Assembly (NCBI GenBank): GCA_963277665.1
Contig: OY728158.1
Span: 601,610,818-601,674,817 of the forward strand
Length of the DNA: 64,000 bases
Source: Viscum album
Lineage: Eukaryota > Streptophyta > Magnoliopsida > Santalales > Viscaceae
Direction of reading: 5' to 3'
Shown here: piece by piece, positions 61,264 to 64,000 of the stretch
How positions within the stretch are numbered: the first letter of the stretch is position 1
Layout: every line of letters starts with the position of its first letter
Notes under the pieces: generated by a model
Databases searched by the model: none
Told to the model about the DNA's origin: nothing
Seen by the model: the letters and a program-made list of their open reading frames with translations, nothing else
Made by a program: the position numbers and the translations under genes

Positions 61264-64000
61264 TATAACACCTCGACTCTAGTTACCCAGAGTCGGTGAA
61301 TTATTACATAACATTGGCATGATCACAAAAGATCAAGTCTATAAAGACCAATTAGTTTAGTAACCTTGTAAATACTACATACATTCATAAGTTTTACATT
61401 ACCATATAAAATGAAAAAACTACAACAACATAGTCTCCATAGGCCACACTCATATCCCGTAGACTATCCATGCAGGTCAATCATAATATACTTATTCACA
61501 TCCTAGTAAAAATAAAACATTGAAAGGTGTGAGCTCAGATACTCAGTAAGGATAACAATATAGCAGAAACTTTCATAAATAAGCATAACATTTAAGGTAA
61601 TGTAATACTAGAATAAAAGTCTTTTAAACTTGAACTTATAAATAATATGGAATAGATAAAATCAAATAATTCCATTTAATTATTCACATGGATATTCTAC
61701 TAGTCTAATAATCACATGAAATATCAATATCCACTTTCATAATGATGGAATGCAAAATTCCAGACTTCATAACCACATAGTCAAGGCCTTATGACAAGAC
61801 TATAAATAGTATTTTTTCAAGGCCTTATGCCAATACACTAGTTTGTCTAATGAGACCTACCGATTCATCGAGCAGCTATATCGGGCTCCACCCATCACTT
61901 ACTAAGTCCAATGCATTCCTCATATGAAAAGGTTTAAACATAACAAAAACATTCATATTAAAACTAGCATACATAATTTCAATACTTTATCCATAAACCA
62001 TGAATGGTGTAAAAATAACACATCCACAATAAAACATATCACAAAACCTTCAATACAATAATGAAGTTTTGTATCATAATAAATCAATTTCAAATAAGCT
62101 TGAAATTTATCAAAGGATGTTGACATAGATGAAATCAAACTTTTTTTTACAGAAATATAACTTTCTATTTTGAAATAATTTAAAAGTCATATAATTATAG
62201 AAGAAAACATTTATTTTTAAAATATTATTATAAACTTATATGGGATGCTTCGATGATGTTATAATGGAATAAAATAGTTGTACCTTCCATATAAGTTAAA
62301 AAATACATTCTTACCTTAATTTTGTCAAAATGGTCATAAAATACCTTGTTTGGAAAACGATAGAAAGATTCCCTTAAAAACATATAAGGTCAAATAAGGG
62401 TATAAATGACTTTAACCTATTTTCTTGTAAATAGTAAAAAAATGAAATAAATTTTTAAGGAACATGGATTTGGATGATAAAGAGTCCCATGTAGATACTT
62501 ACGTATAAACAACCTCGGATAATAAAGAGATTGTGAAATTAACCCTTACCCTATTCATTTACTTGGTTGAGGGTAGGTTAAACTCTTTTATAAGGGTTAG
62601 AAAATTTTTATTAAATTATACAAGAACCATATACATTAATATGATATCATATATGAACTTCTAATATTTCTTTATTAATGATATTTCTGTAGTATCATTA
62701 TTTCGGGTGTTAACTGATTCATTTTACTTTATATATTTTGTTATGTGAGTAATTTTTGTTGTGGATATGATGTATATTATTAATATTCATAATGATATTA
62801 AGTCTTCAAAAATTAATTTAATCATATAATGAAAATTAGTCTTGAATGGATATGATGGGGAATGAATCTTATTGTGTTCGTGGAGACGGTAATCTGTACG
62901 TACGCACGAGCGAAAATATCATTATTTTGATATTTAAATAATATAAAATTGGATGTTATATCATATATAAATAATCATTATCATGTTGTATTTATTATTT
63001 AAATAAATTATACATCATTTTTATACTCATCCAAATAATAATGTATTGAATAACAACTACACCATGATGTGGAGACGGTAAGTCGTACGTACGCATGTAG
63101 GGTGACATGTCATTCAAAGGATGGATAGAGTAATGAATATGGTTGTGCCATATTTTTAATAACATCATAGTTTATAGAATATACTGGATTTGTTATTTTA
63201 TAATGGAAACAACAAATAAAGAGGAAGTGGAAGAAAAAAGAAACTTGAAAGAGGTGATGAAATATTTACCTCTTCTTCGGGTTATTCCTTTTGATTTGAC
63301 CAAAAGGGCTCCTTAGGTTGGATTTATGACTAAACTAAGGCCTCTAGGATGAATTGATGATAGATGAGAGGATATTTGGTTAGGTTCTGTCCGAGCCAAA
63401 TGGCTTTTAAGGTGTGAATTTGAGAGAAGGGGAAGTGACCTTTTATAAGAGCGGTGAACAGAACCATAGGAAAAGATTGAAATATTATTTTATAATAAAA
63501 TAATTTTCTCTTTTTAATGGATCAAAAATGAATTATTTAAAATCTAAGGTCGGTATGGGTTGAAAACCTCTCAAAAATAGGATTTATATAGGTTAGGGTC
63601 ACTATATTAACCTTATCTTTTATATTTAACTCTTAGTTAAATACTTTGACATTTACCATGTATCTTTTTATTTTTATATTATATGGTTAATAAACTTACT
63701 ATAATATTTCAAGAGAACCCCAAGTAATTCATTAATGATACATCTATCATTATATATGTCTTTTTTCTGAACCTTATATTTTTAGGATTATTATATCAAC
63801 CAATAATATTGTATTTGTTTTTAAAACTCATTTATGTCAATTTTGACATTATTTAATAATTGATTTTTGTTAAAGTCCTAAAAACTTTATTACTTAAAAA
63901 TAAATAAATTTAATCATAAATAATATGTCATATTAACCTATAAAATTAGTGTAATTCATTAAAAGTCTCAATTTAGATATATTTGGATATTTATAATATC
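61264..64000. mobile_element. LTR insertion (probable solo LTR), unit 4, runs off the right edge
   Basis: Starts 'TATAACACCTCGACTC' after 'tccac'. It follows copy 1 (14125 onwards) throughout, including the paired 'cgtacgca' motifs at 62899 and 63088 and the 'ccttttataag' element near 63440. The last 1 kb and the resumption of pol lie beyond the window. Confidence 0.8.

Larger units (their letters stand above)
7204..64000. repeat. Macro-tandem array of nested transposons (units of 13.66 kb and 19.8 kb)
   Basis: Equivalent points recur at 16417, 30084, 43741 and 63548 (the 'gtatgggtcg' point inside the LTR insertion). The same holds for the 3' LTR starts at 23389, 37047 and 50720, and for the D/A junctions at 26257, 39912 and 53583. 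Order and orientation of all blocks are kept between copies. Similarity is high by eye: in one 60-base stretch compared by hand (16861 against its unit-2 equivalent) there was about one difference. Units 2 and 3 lack a 6.1-kb block that is present in copies 1 and 4. Because the junctions are identical between units, this is duplication of an already nested locus and not repeated independent insertion. An assembly artefact is possible but less likely, since each copy carries its own substitutions and indels. Confidence 0.93.

Noticed and set aside
1..64000. tRNA, rRNA or host protein-coding genes
   Set aside because: None recognised in either strand; all family-level similarities are to transposable elements.

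Overview
The window looks like AT-rich plant nuclear heterochromatin, most likely from a eudicot. This is inferred only from the transposable-element families: Athila-type Ty3/gypsy retrotransposons with an Asp-tRNA-type primer-binding site, and a CACTA (En/Spm) DNA transposon with TNP2, DUF4218, DUF4216 and Ulp1-like parts. The species cannot be told from the sequence. I found no intact host gene, tRNA, rRNA or CRISPR array. Every coding region is a decayed transposon remnant with stops and frameshifts.

The window is a tandem array of very large units. Each unit is itself a nest of transposons made of blocks D, A, B and C. D is an antisense Athila-like pol fragment (about 2.35 kb). A is an antisense CACTA transposase (about 3.8 kb). 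B is the CACTA upstream region, an Athila 5' LTR, PBS, gag and the left part of a 3.69-kb LTR insertion (about 6.1 kb). C is the right part of that insertion, Athila pol, a 3' untranslated region, the PPT and a truncated 3' LTR (about 7.5 kb). The order across the window is X(1-7203)-A1-B1-C1 | D2-A2-C2 | D3-A3-C3 | D4-A4-B4-C4(start). The C blocks begin at about 16417, 30084, 43741 and 63548. The spacings are 13667, 13657 and 19807 bases; the last is longer because unit 4 keeps block B.

Region X appears only once, at the left edge. It holds an antisense Athila gag start with its PBS, a probable LTR, a satellite of about 179-bp monomers with a higher-order pattern, and the second CACTA gene (Ptta/En-Spm domain plus a Ulp1-like peptidase). 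Units 2-4 share the D/A junction that removes X. Units 2 and 3 also share the A/C junction that removes B. The simplest history is a full nested locus, then loss of X, then loss of B in one lineage, with tandem amplification around these steps.

I see no new functional system such as defence, immunity or biosynthesis. The noteworthy signals are the macro-tandem array with its deletion history, the satellite, the TSD-flanked 3.69-kb LTR insertion, a GC-rich repeat island upstream of the CACTA transposase, and an 84-bp T-rich triplicate downstream of pol.
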